NCBI GenBank assembly: GCA_017647025.1
Contig: JAGCLL010000155.1
Span: forward strand, 1-40,204
DNA length: 40,204 nt
Reading direction: 5' to 3'
Source: Alistipes sp.
Lineage (GTDB): Bacteria; Bacteroidota; Bacteroidia; Bacteroidales; Rikenellaceae
Shown: positions 1 to 7,101 of the stretch, in pieces
Position numbering within the stretch: position 1 is the first letter of the stretch
Layout of the letters: each line of letters opens with the position of its first letter
Translations under genes and position numbers: made by a program
Notes under the pieces: model-generated
The model's database searches: none
Told to the model about the DNA's origin: nothing
Seen by the model: the letters and a program-made list of their open reading frames with translations, nothing else

Positions 1-243
1 ACCCTCGACTACGGAGTGCTTTGCCACATCGAAACGAGCCGATAGATTTTTCCAGAATTCGATGTATTCAGACGGTAGAACTACCACAATGCGTGATGCG
101 GGTAGTGCCTTGCGAAAGGCATTTATGGTGCGTGCAAGGATAGGCTCTCCGCCTACCAAAGCAAACTGCTTGGGGAGCGTGCCTCCCATTCGCTTACCAC
201 TGCCTCCGGCAACGATTATGACTCCTACTCTTGGTTGTTCCAT
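1..243 (-). CDS. ispD: IspD, 2-C-methyl-D-erythritol 4-phosphate cytidylyltransferase (partial, N-terminal 81 residues)
   Basis: The first 81 codons are present and the rest lies beyond the left edge. IspD transfers CMP from CTP to methylerythritol phosphate in the cytoplasmic MEP route to isoprenoids. The sequence shows the nucleotidyltransferase start VGVIIVAGGSGKRMGG followed by LPKQFALVGGEPIL, the glycine-rich CTP-binding loop with its Arg and Lys. The ATG at 243 lies inside the end of the upstream yhbP-like gene (19 bp overlap), so translation is probably coupled. It is the third gene of a leftward operon. The fold is certain; another sugar-nucleotidyltransferase is possible but the KRMGG/LPKQ combination is typical of IspD. 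Confidence 0.9.
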   Translation of the reverse strand, partial: MEQPRVGVIIVAGGSGKRMGGTLPKQFALVGGEPILARTINAFRKALPASRIVVVLPSEYIEFWKNLSARFDVAKHSVVEG

Positions 244-641
244 ATCAACTTCTTTCCAAAACCGAGCGTATTGTCGGTCAATTTTATAAATGTAGGCGTT
301 ACTGCCCAGATGTTCAACGGTGCAACTGCGGCATAAGGAAAACGCTTTATGTATGTCGCCTTGTCCTTATCATCTCCACGCTTTGCGGTGCCACAAATCT
401 GTGCGCCCTGCACCTTGCCCACAATGCGAGTTTCAAGCGTTATGCCAATGGCAACTTTCGAGTTCTGTAACATCTGCTGTGCGTGGCGAGTGGCATCGTC
501 AGAGGTGAAAATTAGACGATTGCGCTCCTTGTCGTAGGTGTAGAAGCAGGCTGCACAATATGGCTCGCCCTCGCCCGAAATGGTGGCGAGTGTGAGGACA
601 TGGTGTCGCTTAATGAAATCTACGATGCGCTTATCAACCAT
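225..641 (-). CDS. YhbP/UPF0306-like pyridoxamine-phosphate-oxidase-fold protein
   Basis: A 138-residue cytoplasmic protein of the split-barrel flavin-binding fold. It resembles E. coli YhbP: an N-terminal helix, an LTLATISGEGEPYCAACFY strand pair, TRHAQQ, and the near-diagnostic C-terminal TDNTLGFGKKLIW. The biochemical function of the family is not established. The start lies 6 bp after the stop of the M23 peptidase gene and the end overlaps ispD by 19 bp, so the three genes look like one transcript. No functional link between a flavin-fold protein, a wall hydrolase and isoprenoid synthesis is obvious. Confidence 0.82.
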   Translation of the reverse strand: MVDKRIVDFIKRHHVLTLATISGEGEPYCAACFYTYDKERNRLIFTSDDATRHAQQMLQNSKVAIGITLETRIVGKVQGAQICGTAKRGDDKDKATYIKRFPYAAVAPLNIWAVTPTFIKLTDNTLGFGKKLIWNNQE

Positions 642-647
642 TGTGAT

Positions 648-1886
648 TTAGAGTATTTCGAGGTTTGTAACCTTCATTGAGTCGGGCACTTCGCCATTCA
701 ACTCTGCCATAACTCGCTCCTTAATCTTGTCGAACTTCTCTCGGTTGCTCTTGGCGATTGGCTCGGCAGGTTTTTGCGGCACATTCAATGGGTTGATTGG
801 GGTGTTACCCTTCCATAAGCGGAAGTCGAGGTGTGGGCCAGTAGAGTAGCCGGTGCTACCAACATAACCAATAACCTGACCTTGCGATACTCGTGTGCCG
901 ACATTTATACCCTTGGCAAAGCCTTTCAAGTGGAGGTAGCCCGACGAAAGATTGCCTGGATGCTTGATTTTCAGGATGTTGCCATCTGCTTTTTTACGAG
1001 TCTTAACGGTTACTACACCATCCGCTACGGCACGAACAGGGGTTCCAATCGGTGCAGCATAATCTACACCGTGGTGAGGTCGTACCTTGCGTGTTACGGG
1101 GTGCAGTCGTGCGTGTGAGAACTTCGAGGAGATGCGTGTGAATTTGAGCGGAGCCTTCAAGAGTTGTTTGCGCAATGAGCCTCCATCAGCCTCCCAGTAC
1201 TGCAACTTACCTCCCTGCTCGAAAGGTATGGCGTATATCTCTTTGCCACGATGGTTGAACTTTACGCCCCATACACGACCAACACCTACCGAGAGGGTGT
1301 CAATAAACTTCTCGTCGTAGATTACGGTGAAACTGTCGCCCTGCTGAATGGCGAAGAAATCGACTGTCCATTGGTATATATCCTCCATCTCCGAAGCGAG
1401 AGAGTAGGGGAGTTTCGCCTCCATAATTGCTCCCCAAAGCGAGGTGTTGATGGTGGCGGTGCTTTTTTGGCGTTTAATTTCGACCTCTCGCTGTCCCTCT
1501 CGTACCGATATGGAGTCGCCTACGAAGGCGAATACGACATAGTCGATAAGAGTCTTTTCGTAGACGAGGTAGTCGAGTCGTACCGAGGTTGAATCTTGCT
1601 GTGTGAATGTGGTGTAGTGGCTTCCTGCTCGAATGTTTCGCAAAGGACATATATCCTTGGTTAGTTGGTCGAGTCGCAGGAGTTTCTGCGTGCCAATACC
1701 ATAGTTTCCAAGTATTTTACTCCACGACTCACCCTTCTCGACAGTCTTGCGTTCGAGGGTGTAGTTATCGGCATTTATGCCAAATATAATGTTGGGTTCG
1801 TGGGAGTTATCAGCACCCTTTGATGAGCACGAGATTATCGCAGTAGCGATAAATAGTGAGATTATGGTGTAATACAATCGTTTCAT
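648..1886 (-). CDS. M23 (LytM-type) peptidase lipoprotein, MepM-like
   Basis: A 412-residue predicted lipoprotein that probably cuts peptidoglycan cross-bridges in the periplasm. The frame is open 12 codons further upstream, but the ATG at 1886 starts a clean lipoprotein signal (MKRLYYTIISLFIATAIISC), so it was chosen. An N-terminal LysM/OapA-like part (YTLERKTVEKGESWSKILGN) and a middle domain precede the LytM domain at about residues 265-370. The domain shows HHGVDYAAPIGTPV (zinc His and Asp), GYLHLKGF, and TGPHLDFRLW. In the last motif the usual HLH is HLD, so the third zinc ligand would be Asp. The order of domains matches MepM/Csd3-type endopeptidases. It is the first gene of the operon with yhbP-like and ispD. 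A possible -7 match (TAATTTTG on the minus strand, 1892-1899) lies almost at the ATG and has no -33 partner. Confidence 0.85.
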   Translation of the reverse strand: MKRLYYTIISLFIATAIISCSSKGADNSHEPNIIFGINADNYTLERKTVEKGESWSKILGNYGIGTQKLLRLDQLTKDICPLRNIRAGSHYTTFTQQDSTSVRLDYLVYEKTLIDYVVFAFVGDSISVREGQREVEIKRQKSTATINTSLWGAIMEAKLPYSLASEMEDIYQWTVDFFAIQQGDSFTVIYDEKFIDTLSVGVGRVWGVKFNHRGKEIYAIPFEQGGKLQYWEADGGSLRKQLLKAPLKFTRISSKFSHARLHPVTRKVRPHHGVDYAAPIGTPVRAVADGVVTVKTRKKADGNILKIKHPGNLSSGYLHLKGFAKGINVGTRVSQGQVIGYVGSTGYSTGPHLDFRLWKGNTPINPLNVPQKPAEPIAKSNREKFDKIKERVMAELNGEVPDSMKVTNLEIL

Positions 1887-1947
1887 AACCACAAAATTAG
1901 AAAAAAAGAGTAAGATTTCCAATTTTTAGAAAAATATAGTGTAAAAT

Positions 1948-1979
1948 TTTGGCGCAATTAATAATTTGTTGTATCTTTG
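1948..1979 (+). promoter_or_regulatory. Bacteroidetes sigma-A promoter for lpxK operon
   Basis: A -33 TTTG (1948-1951) and a -7 TATCTTTG (1972-1979) are separated by 20 bp, which fits the Bacteroidetes consensus exactly. Transcription would start near 1986, about 17 bases before the lpxK GTG. Confidence 0.65.
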
Positions 1980-2002
1980 ATTGGATTATGATGTAATGGG
2001 GC

Positions 2003-3064
2003 GTGAAGGCAGTATTTCTTAAAATAGCATCACTGTTTTATGGTGTCGCAATAAAGTTGCGCCATCTGTTATTCGATATGAATATACTTCATAGCGAGCG
2101 CTTCGATATTCCAATTATATGTGTAGGAAATATAACCGTTGGTGGAACGGGAAAAACACCTACCGTAGAGATGCTCGTAGAGCACTACTCCGAGAACTAC
2201 AATGTGGCTATCCTTTCACGAGGATATGGTAGATTGACTAAGGGCTATCGTGTTGTTACGGCAGAGGATAGTTATCGTGATGTGGGCGACGAGCCGTTGC
2301 AGATGAAGCGTAAATATCCGAATGCTACGGTTGTAGTGTGTGAGAAGCGTGCTTTTGCTATACATCGTATCCGTGAGGAGTTCCCAGAGGTTAATATGAT
2401 AATTATGGATGATGGTTTCCAGCATCGCTATGTTGAGCCACTCATAAACATAGTTCTTATTGACTACAATCGCCCTGTCGAGCGTGATCACCTCCTTCCG
2501 TATGGTCAGTTGCGTGATACGAAGTCGTCGTTGTATAGGGCTCACTACTTTATCGTTACCAAGTGCCCTGAAATGATGAAGCCTATCAATATGCGTGAGC
2601 GTATGTGGCTTATCGAGAAACCTTCGCAGGGAATGTTCTTTTCTCGAATGATGATTATGCCTCCTTGCCCGATTTTTGCAGAGGTAAACGATACGGTGGA
2701 GCAGGGAGCCGAGGTTATTGCTATGTCGGGTATTGGGGACAATGAGGCGTTCAATAGAGGATTGTCGCAGCGCTACAAGGTTGTTGCAACAATCAATCTT
2801 GACGACCATCACCCATATCGTATGAGCGATTTAAGGCGTATATCAGAACTCCTTGCCCAGCATCCGAATGCGGTAGTGATGACTACCGAGAAAGATGCCG
2901 TAAAGTTGATGCATAGTACGGCTATTCCTGACTCTATGCGTCATAAGTTGTTCTACGAGCGAATCTCTTTGCGCTTTGCGGGAGGTAGTAGAGCCGAACT
3001 ATTCGCAAGAATTGATAACGATATAAAAAATAAGGATAATGGAGCATATATTAGAGGCTTGTAA
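2003..3064 (+). CDS. lpxK: LpxK, tetraacyldisaccharide 4'-kinase
   Basis: A 353-residue membrane-associated kinase that phosphorylates the 4' position of the lipid A disaccharide. The Walker A segment GNITVGGTGKTPTVE is near residues 42-56, after a hydrophobic amphipathic N-terminus. IIMDDGFQHR and the NRPVERDHLLPYGQLRD stretch are LpxK hallmarks. The start is GTG at 2003: no ATG lies between the promoter and the conserved N-terminus, and the next in-frame ATG would remove the membrane-binding helix. The last 26 bases overlap the purine nucleoside phosphorylase gene, which suggests coupled translation. It is first in an lpxK-pnp-ssb operon. Confidence 0.93.
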   Translation: MKAVFLKIASLFYGVAIKLRHLLFDMNILHSERFDIPIICVGNITVGGTGKTPTVEMLVEHYSENYNVAILSRGYGRLTKGYRVVTAEDSYRDVGDEPLQMKRKYPNATVVVCEKRAFAIHRIREEFPEVNMIIMDDGFQHRYVEPLINIVLIDYNRPVERDHLLPYGQLRDTKSSLYRAHYFIVTKCPEMMKPINMRERMWLIEKPSQGMFFSRMMIMPPCPIFAEVNDTVEQGAEVIAMSGIGDNEAFNRGLSQRYKVVATINLDDHHPYRMSDLRRISELLAQHPNAVVMTTEKDAVKLMHSTAIPDSMRHKLFYERISLRFAGGSRAELFARIDNDIKNKDNGAYIRGL

Positions 3065-3842
3065 GGCGATTCAAGAGGCTACAAATAACTTCAAACCAGA
3101 GGTCGGAATAATCCTCGGTACTGGTTTGGGCGGTTTTGTAGATAGCATTGATGTCGAGTATCGATTGGAGTACAAGGATATTCCTAATATGCCAGTATCA
3201 ACCGTTGAGGGACATAAGGGTTGCCTTATATTCGGAACGGTGGGAGGTAAGAAGGTCGTTGCTATGCAGGGACGCTTCCACTACTACGAGGGCTATACGA
3301 TGAAGCAGGTAACATTCCCTGTTCGTGTTATGGCGTTGCTTGGCATTCGTTGCCTCTTTGTGTCGAATGCGGCAGGAGGTATCAATACCTCGTTCTGTGT
3401 GGGCGATTTGATGATTATCACCGACCATATCAACCTCTTGCCTAATCCGCTTATCGGCCCAAATATGGCAGAGTTTGGACCTCGATTCCCTGATATGCAC
3501 GATTGTTACAGCCACGCCATTCGCAACAAGGCAACTGCAATTGCCGAGCGTGAGCATATCAAGTTGCAGTATGGTGTCTATGTAGGCACTACGGGTCCAA
3601 CCTTCGAGACTCAGGCAGAGTATCGTTATTTCAAGGCTATCGGTGGCGATGCGGTAGGAATGTCTACTGTGCCAGAGGTTATTGTGGCTCGTCATATGAG
3701 CGTACCGTGCTTCGGTGTATCGGTTATCACCAACTGCGGTTTGAGCGACGAGAAGGGCGACCACGAGGATGTTCAGTTGCAGGGTAAAAAGGCGGGAGAG
3801 CGTATGTCAAGGCTCTTTACCGAGTTGATTAGAGAGTTATAA
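3039..3842 (+). CDS. Purine nucleoside phosphorylase (inosine/guanosine type)
   Basis: A 267-residue trimeric-type phosphorylase that splits inosine and guanosine with phosphate to give the base and ribose 1-phosphate, for purine salvage. Visible signatures are ILGTGLGGF (phosphate loop), GRFHYYEGY, FVSNAAGGIN, TGPTFETQAEYR, GMSTVPEV and TNCGLSD (purine-binding Asn). The length is normal for the family. The ATG lies inside the end of lpxK in another frame (26 bp overlap). ssb follows after 11 bp. Base and codon use match the neighbours. Confidence 0.93.
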   Translation: MEHILEACKAIQEATNNFKPEVGIILGTGLGGFVDSIDVEYRLEYKDIPNMPVSTVEGHKGCLIFGTVGGKKVVAMQGRFHYYEGYTMKQVTFPVRVMALLGIRCLFVSNAAGGINTSFCVGDLMIITDHINLLPNPLIGPNMAEFGPRFPDMHDCYSHAIRNKATAIAEREHIKLQYGVYVGTTGPTFETQAEYRYFKAIGGDAVGMSTVPEVIVARHMSVPCFGVSVITNCGLSDEKGDHEDVQLQGKKAGERMSRLFTELIREL

Positions 3843-3853
3843 AAAGGAGAGAT

Positions 3854-4363
3854 ATGATAAACAAAGTTATTTTAGTCGGAAATGTGGGACTCGACCCAGA
3901 GGTTCGTGCCTTGGAGTCGGGCGTAAAGGTTGCTCGTATTCGTTTGGCTACAACCGAGCGTTATACCGACCGCCAAACAAACGAAACAAAGGAGTTGACC
4001 GAGTGGCACACCGTAACATTGTGGCGAGGTTTGGCAGATGTAGTTGATAAGTATGTGCACAAGGGTAGCCAACTCTATGTTGAGGGTTCGTTGCGTACTC
4101 GTGAGTGGACAGACAAGGATAATCAGAAACGCTATACTACCGAGATTGTAGCAACAGAGATGAAGTTGCTTGGTCGTCGTATGGATGGCACTCAAACACC
4201 ATCTACGCCAGGCGTAGTTCAGGATTATGCACAGCCAATGCAACCGGCACAGCCAGTATATCAGGCGCCTGCACAGAGTGTTGTTCCGCCAGTTGTTGAG
4301 CCGCAGCCAGTAGCACAACCTGCTATTCCACAGCCAAATCCATCGGACGATTTGCCATTCTAA
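3854..4363 (+). CDS. ssb: Single-stranded DNA-binding protein
   Basis: A 169-residue SSB. The N-terminal OB fold covers about residues 1-110 (MINKVILVGNVGLDPEVRAL, TEWHTVTLWRGLADVVDKYV, GSQLYVEGSLRTREWTDKDN). A Pro/Gln/Val-rich linker follows, and the protein ends in the acidic tip DDLPF that recruits replication and repair partners. It is last in the lpxK-pnp-ssb operon. The next gene comes from the other strand, with a hairpin at 4380-4414 between them. Confidence 0.95.
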   Translation: MINKVILVGNVGLDPEVRALESGVKVARIRLATTERYTDRQTNETKELTEWHTVTLWRGLADVVDKYVHKGSQLYVEGSLRTREWTDKDNQKRYTTEIVATEMKLLGRRMDGTQTPSTPGVVQDYAQPMQPAQPVYQAPAQSVVPPVVEPQPVAQPAIPQPNPSDDLPF

Positions 4364-4379
4364 TCGGCTTGATTGATGT

Positions 4380-4414
4380 AAAAAGCAGGGGCGAGAATTT
4401 TCTCGCCCCTGCTT
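4380..4414 (-). terminator. Intrinsic terminator ending the SusCD-protease locus
   Basis: A 14-bp perfect stem (4384-4397 with 4400-4413) is GC-rich in the middle. On the minus strand it is followed by a run of T, the normal layout for the leftward operon ending at 4435. On the plus strand no T run follows ssb, so stopping of that transcript here would be less classical. Confidence 0.75.
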
Positions 4415-4434
4415 GTGTTAGGTACTATTCTGTT

Positions 4435-4953
4435 TTAGAGAAATCTCTTTATGATAGAAGAACGAACAGGCTCTGGTTGCGATGCTCCCTTTGCCTCTTC
4501 GAGAACCGATGTAGGAACTACACTCTCGGTGTAGATTAAAACCTCGTTCTCCTCCTTAACATTTGTAAGGCGGATGCGTCGTGGATTCTCGGCGTATTGT
4601 ATGGCGTAATCTCCATACCACTTCTCACCGTCCGAATAGGTACCCGATAGGATATTCTCCTCCGATACGGAGTAGTTGCCATCATAGTGAGTCCAGTTGG
4701 AGGTATAAACCTTCTGATACATATCGAATGAACTATCCTCGTTAAGAATGAGGTATATGAGTGGTTTTGCATTGTTGTTGCCACTCCACGAAGTGAGTTC
4801 CCACTCTCCAACTATCGAGCCGACATCCTCCCACTTGGTATGGTCTACATTGCCACCTCCTTCAATGTTTGGAGCGCAGCCAATAGTGGTGCCGAGGGCG
4901 ATTATTGCCGCTAAAAATATCTTCGAAAATCTCATAATCTTCATACTCTTCAT
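4435..4953 (-). CDS. Lipocalin-like lipoprotein of the SusCD-protease locus
   Basis: A 172-residue secreted lipoprotein of unknown function. A signal peptide ends at a lipobox (ALGTTIGC). The mature part reads like a small lipocalin-type beta barrel: SIVGEWELTSW (the G-x-W near the first strand), LILNEDSSFDMYQ, DGNYSVSEENILSGTYSDG, RIRLTN, VLIYTES. The start could be any of three close Met codons (4953, 4944, 4935); all give a working signal peptide. It begins 6 bp after the subtilase stop, so it is co-translated with it and belongs to the SusCD locus. A small-ligand or inhibitor role is only a guess. Confidence 0.72.
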   Translation of the reverse strand: MKSMKIMRFSKIFLAAIIALGTTIGCAPNIEGGGNVDHTKWEDVGSIVGEWELTSWSGNNNAKPLIYLILNEDSSFDMYQKVYTSNWTHYDGNYSVSEENILSGTYSDGEKWYGDYAIQYAENPRRIRLTNVKEENEVLIYTESVVPTSVLEEAKGASQPEPVRSSIIKRFL

Positions 4954-4959
4954 AGATTT

Positions 4960-6999
4960 CTACATCCAACCTCCATTTGAGGAGAAGCCCTCACGCACAA
5001 TCAATGCAAACTGCTTGGTAATCTCCATACCTCCTGGGTTATCGTTTGTACCAACTTTGTCGCCACCTGCAATCATCTTAACACTAACAATTGCCGAGCC
5101 TGCATTGCTGCAAGTGATTGTGATTTGATTGTTCGCTCCTACACGAGTGTAGGTTACGCCCAAACGCTTCTTATCCTTATCACTGATAACAAAATCGGTT
5201 ACTTTGAGTGCTGCCTCACCCTCGGCAAGATATTCGTTCATATCGATTTTGAAGCGATCCTCGCCCTTAACTACTGGAATGCAAGCAATACCCTCCACAT
5301 TCATCAACATACGGAATGCGTCGATGCGACCAGTTCCCATTTTGCCGAGATACTTCGAGAATTTGGTATCTTTCAAATCTTGGTCAATATCGTTTACAGA
5401 GAGCAAAATCATCGACTTGAACTCCTCCAACGAGAAACTCTTATTGAGGGCTTTTGCATAGGAAAGACCGAGTGCCGCAACGCCTGTTACATGTGGACAA
5501 GCCATAGATGTACCCTGGAAGAATGTGTATGGTTCTCCATTCACCAACCTTACAGATTCCTCATCGTATCCCTTCGATACAGTAGAGAGAATTCCGCCCG
5601 ATTCGCCGTGACGCAACTGATCACCGCCTGGGGCTGTGATATTTACGCCTGGTCCGTGGTTGGAGTAGTTGGCTGGCATACCATCAACCGCAAACGAAGA
5701 GACGCAGATGAAATCACGATATGAGCCGGGATAACTTGCACGCTCTGCACTATCATTTCCTGAGGCAAAAATCACAAGACCACCTTTGAGTGTAGAGTGG
5801 TTTTTTACCTTGGTAAAGTATTTTATCGCCTCGAACTCGGCACCTCCATCGAGATACTCAAACCAACCATCGTTTTGTCCTTCTCGTGGTGGCATACCCC
5901 ACGAGTTGCTCGATATTACAGCACCATTGTCTGCTGCATATTTGAACGCCTGAGCCACAACAGCACTGCTACCCGTGTTATCTAAGTTGCCGCAGAATAT
6001 CTGTGCTGACATCAATCGCACGCCATTGCCAGAGCCATCTCCTCCTGCTATGCCATTTATGCCCTTGCCGTTGTTGTTCTCCGCAGCGATAGTTCCGGCA
6101 CAGTGAGTTCCGTGACCAATATCATTTGGACTCATATTCCAGTTTAACTCGCCATTTGTCCACTTGCCATTCTTGTATACTCCTGTAACATGGTTGAAAC
6201 CGTGAATATCGTCGACATATCCGTTCTTGTCGTTGTCGATACCATCGTTCGGAATTTCACCCTCGTTTACCCACATATTGGCAACCAAGTCCTCGTGAGT
6301 GTAGTCGACTCCCTGATCCATCACGGCTACGATAATCGAAGGATCACCCGTAGTGTACTTCCACGCCTCGTGAACATTGATGTCCATTCCAGCCACACCT
6401 ACAACCGTATCGCCATATCTGAAATCTCCATTATTTTTGAGGTCCCACTGCAAATGTGCCATTGGATCGTTGAACTGTGGAGTCGAAAGACGAGTGGTCG
6501 ATGTGGATAGGGTAGCGCCACCATTGCTTCGCTGTGGTTGAGGTGCTGTTACCTTAACATCGAACTGCACCTTATCTACAACATCAATCTCCGAAAGGCG
6601 AGTCGCCACCTTATCGAGCGACTGCTGCTTGTCGAAGTTGATGATATACCAACGGTGCAAACCCGCCTCACGAGTACGCTCCTCGTGGCGCTCATCAACG
6701 GGGAAGAGTCTAATGATTGACTCTGCTCCGATATTATCCAATACACTATTCAACTTCTCGTTGTTGGTGCGAGTAACCTCGCCACTGCGTGATGTGCTCT
6801 CGATGGCTATGGAGGTGTTCTCGTTGAACTTTACGAGCAATACACCATTCGAAGCCCCCTCTGAACTATGAACGATTTTTGCAGCCAATGGATTTTCTCC
6901 TCCGTTTACTGCAACCTCATTGTCGGGCATCTGTGTGCACTGCGTCAATGCAAGAGCAACGATACTTACGGCACATAAACTTCTAATAAGTCGATACAT
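4960..6999 (-). CDS. S8 (subtilisin-family) serine protease lipoprotein
   Basis: A 679-residue predicted surface or periplasmic lipoprotein protease. The signal peptide ends at Cys21. Residues about 45-150 look like a prodomain of the kind found in fervidolysin-type subtilases. The catalytic domain spans about 180-560 with Asp228 (AVMDQGVDYTHEDL), His296 (GHGTHCAGTIAA), the oxyanion Asn415 (FASGND) and Ser498 (GTSMACPHVTG). A DGIDNDKNGYVDD segment looks like a calcium-binding insert. About 100 C-terminal residues look beta-rich and Ig-like. All catalytic residues are present, so it should be active. No type IX secretion tail is recognisable. It sits between the SusE/F-position gene (102 bp upstream, with a hairpin) and the lipocalin-like gene (6 bp downstream), which points to digestion of protein taken up by the SusCD pair. 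Confidence 0.9.
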   Translation of the reverse strand: MYRLIRSLCAVSIVALALTQCTQMPDNEVAVNGGENPLAAKIVHSSEGASNGVLLVKFNENTSIAIESTSRSGEVTRTNNEKLNSVLDNIGAESIIRLFPVDERHEERTREAGLHRWYIINFDKQQSLDKVATRLSEIDVVDKVQFDVKVTAPQPQRSNGGATLSTSTTRLSTPQFNDPMAHLQWDLKNNGDFRYGDTVVGVAGMDINVHEAWKYTTGDPSIIVAVMDQGVDYTHEDLVANMWVNEGEIPNDGIDNDKNGYVDDIHGFNHVTGVYKNGKWTNGELNWNMSPNDIGHGTHCAGTIAAENNNGKGINGIAGGDGSGNGVRLMSAQIFCGNLDNTGSSAVVAQAFKYAADNGAVISSNSWGMPPREGQNDGWFEYLDGGAEFEAIKYFTKVKNHSTLKGGLVIFASGNDSAERASYPGSYRDFICVSSFAVDGMPANYSNHGPGVNITAPGGDQLRHGESGGILSTVSKGYDEESVRLVNGEPYTFFQGTSMACPHVTGVAALGLSYAKALNKSFSLEEFKSMILLSVNDIDQDLKDTKFSKYLGKMGTGRIDAFRMLMNVEGIACIPVVKGEDRFKIDMNEYLAEGEAALKVTDFVISDKDKKRLGVTYTRVGANNQITITCSNAGSAIVSVKMIAGGDKVGTNDNPGGMEITKQFALIVREGFSSNGGWM

Positions 7000-7047
7000 C
7001 TGTTAAATTCAATTATACCTAGTATAAATATATAATCTCTTTTTAGA

Positions 7048-7088
7048 CACCATAAGCCGACCGTTATTCTGCGGTCGGCATAATGGTG
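7048..7088 (-). terminator. Hairpin between the SusE/F-position gene and the subtilase gene
   Basis: An imperfect inverted repeat has a GC-rich core (AGCCGACC with GGTCGGC) extended by CACCAT/ATGGTG. No T run follows on the minus strand, so it may be an attenuating or mRNA-stabilising hairpin inside the operon rather than a full terminator. No TAnnTTTG element is seen between it and the subtilase start. Confidence 0.45.
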
Positions 7089-7101
7089 TTATTCAGCCCA
7101 A

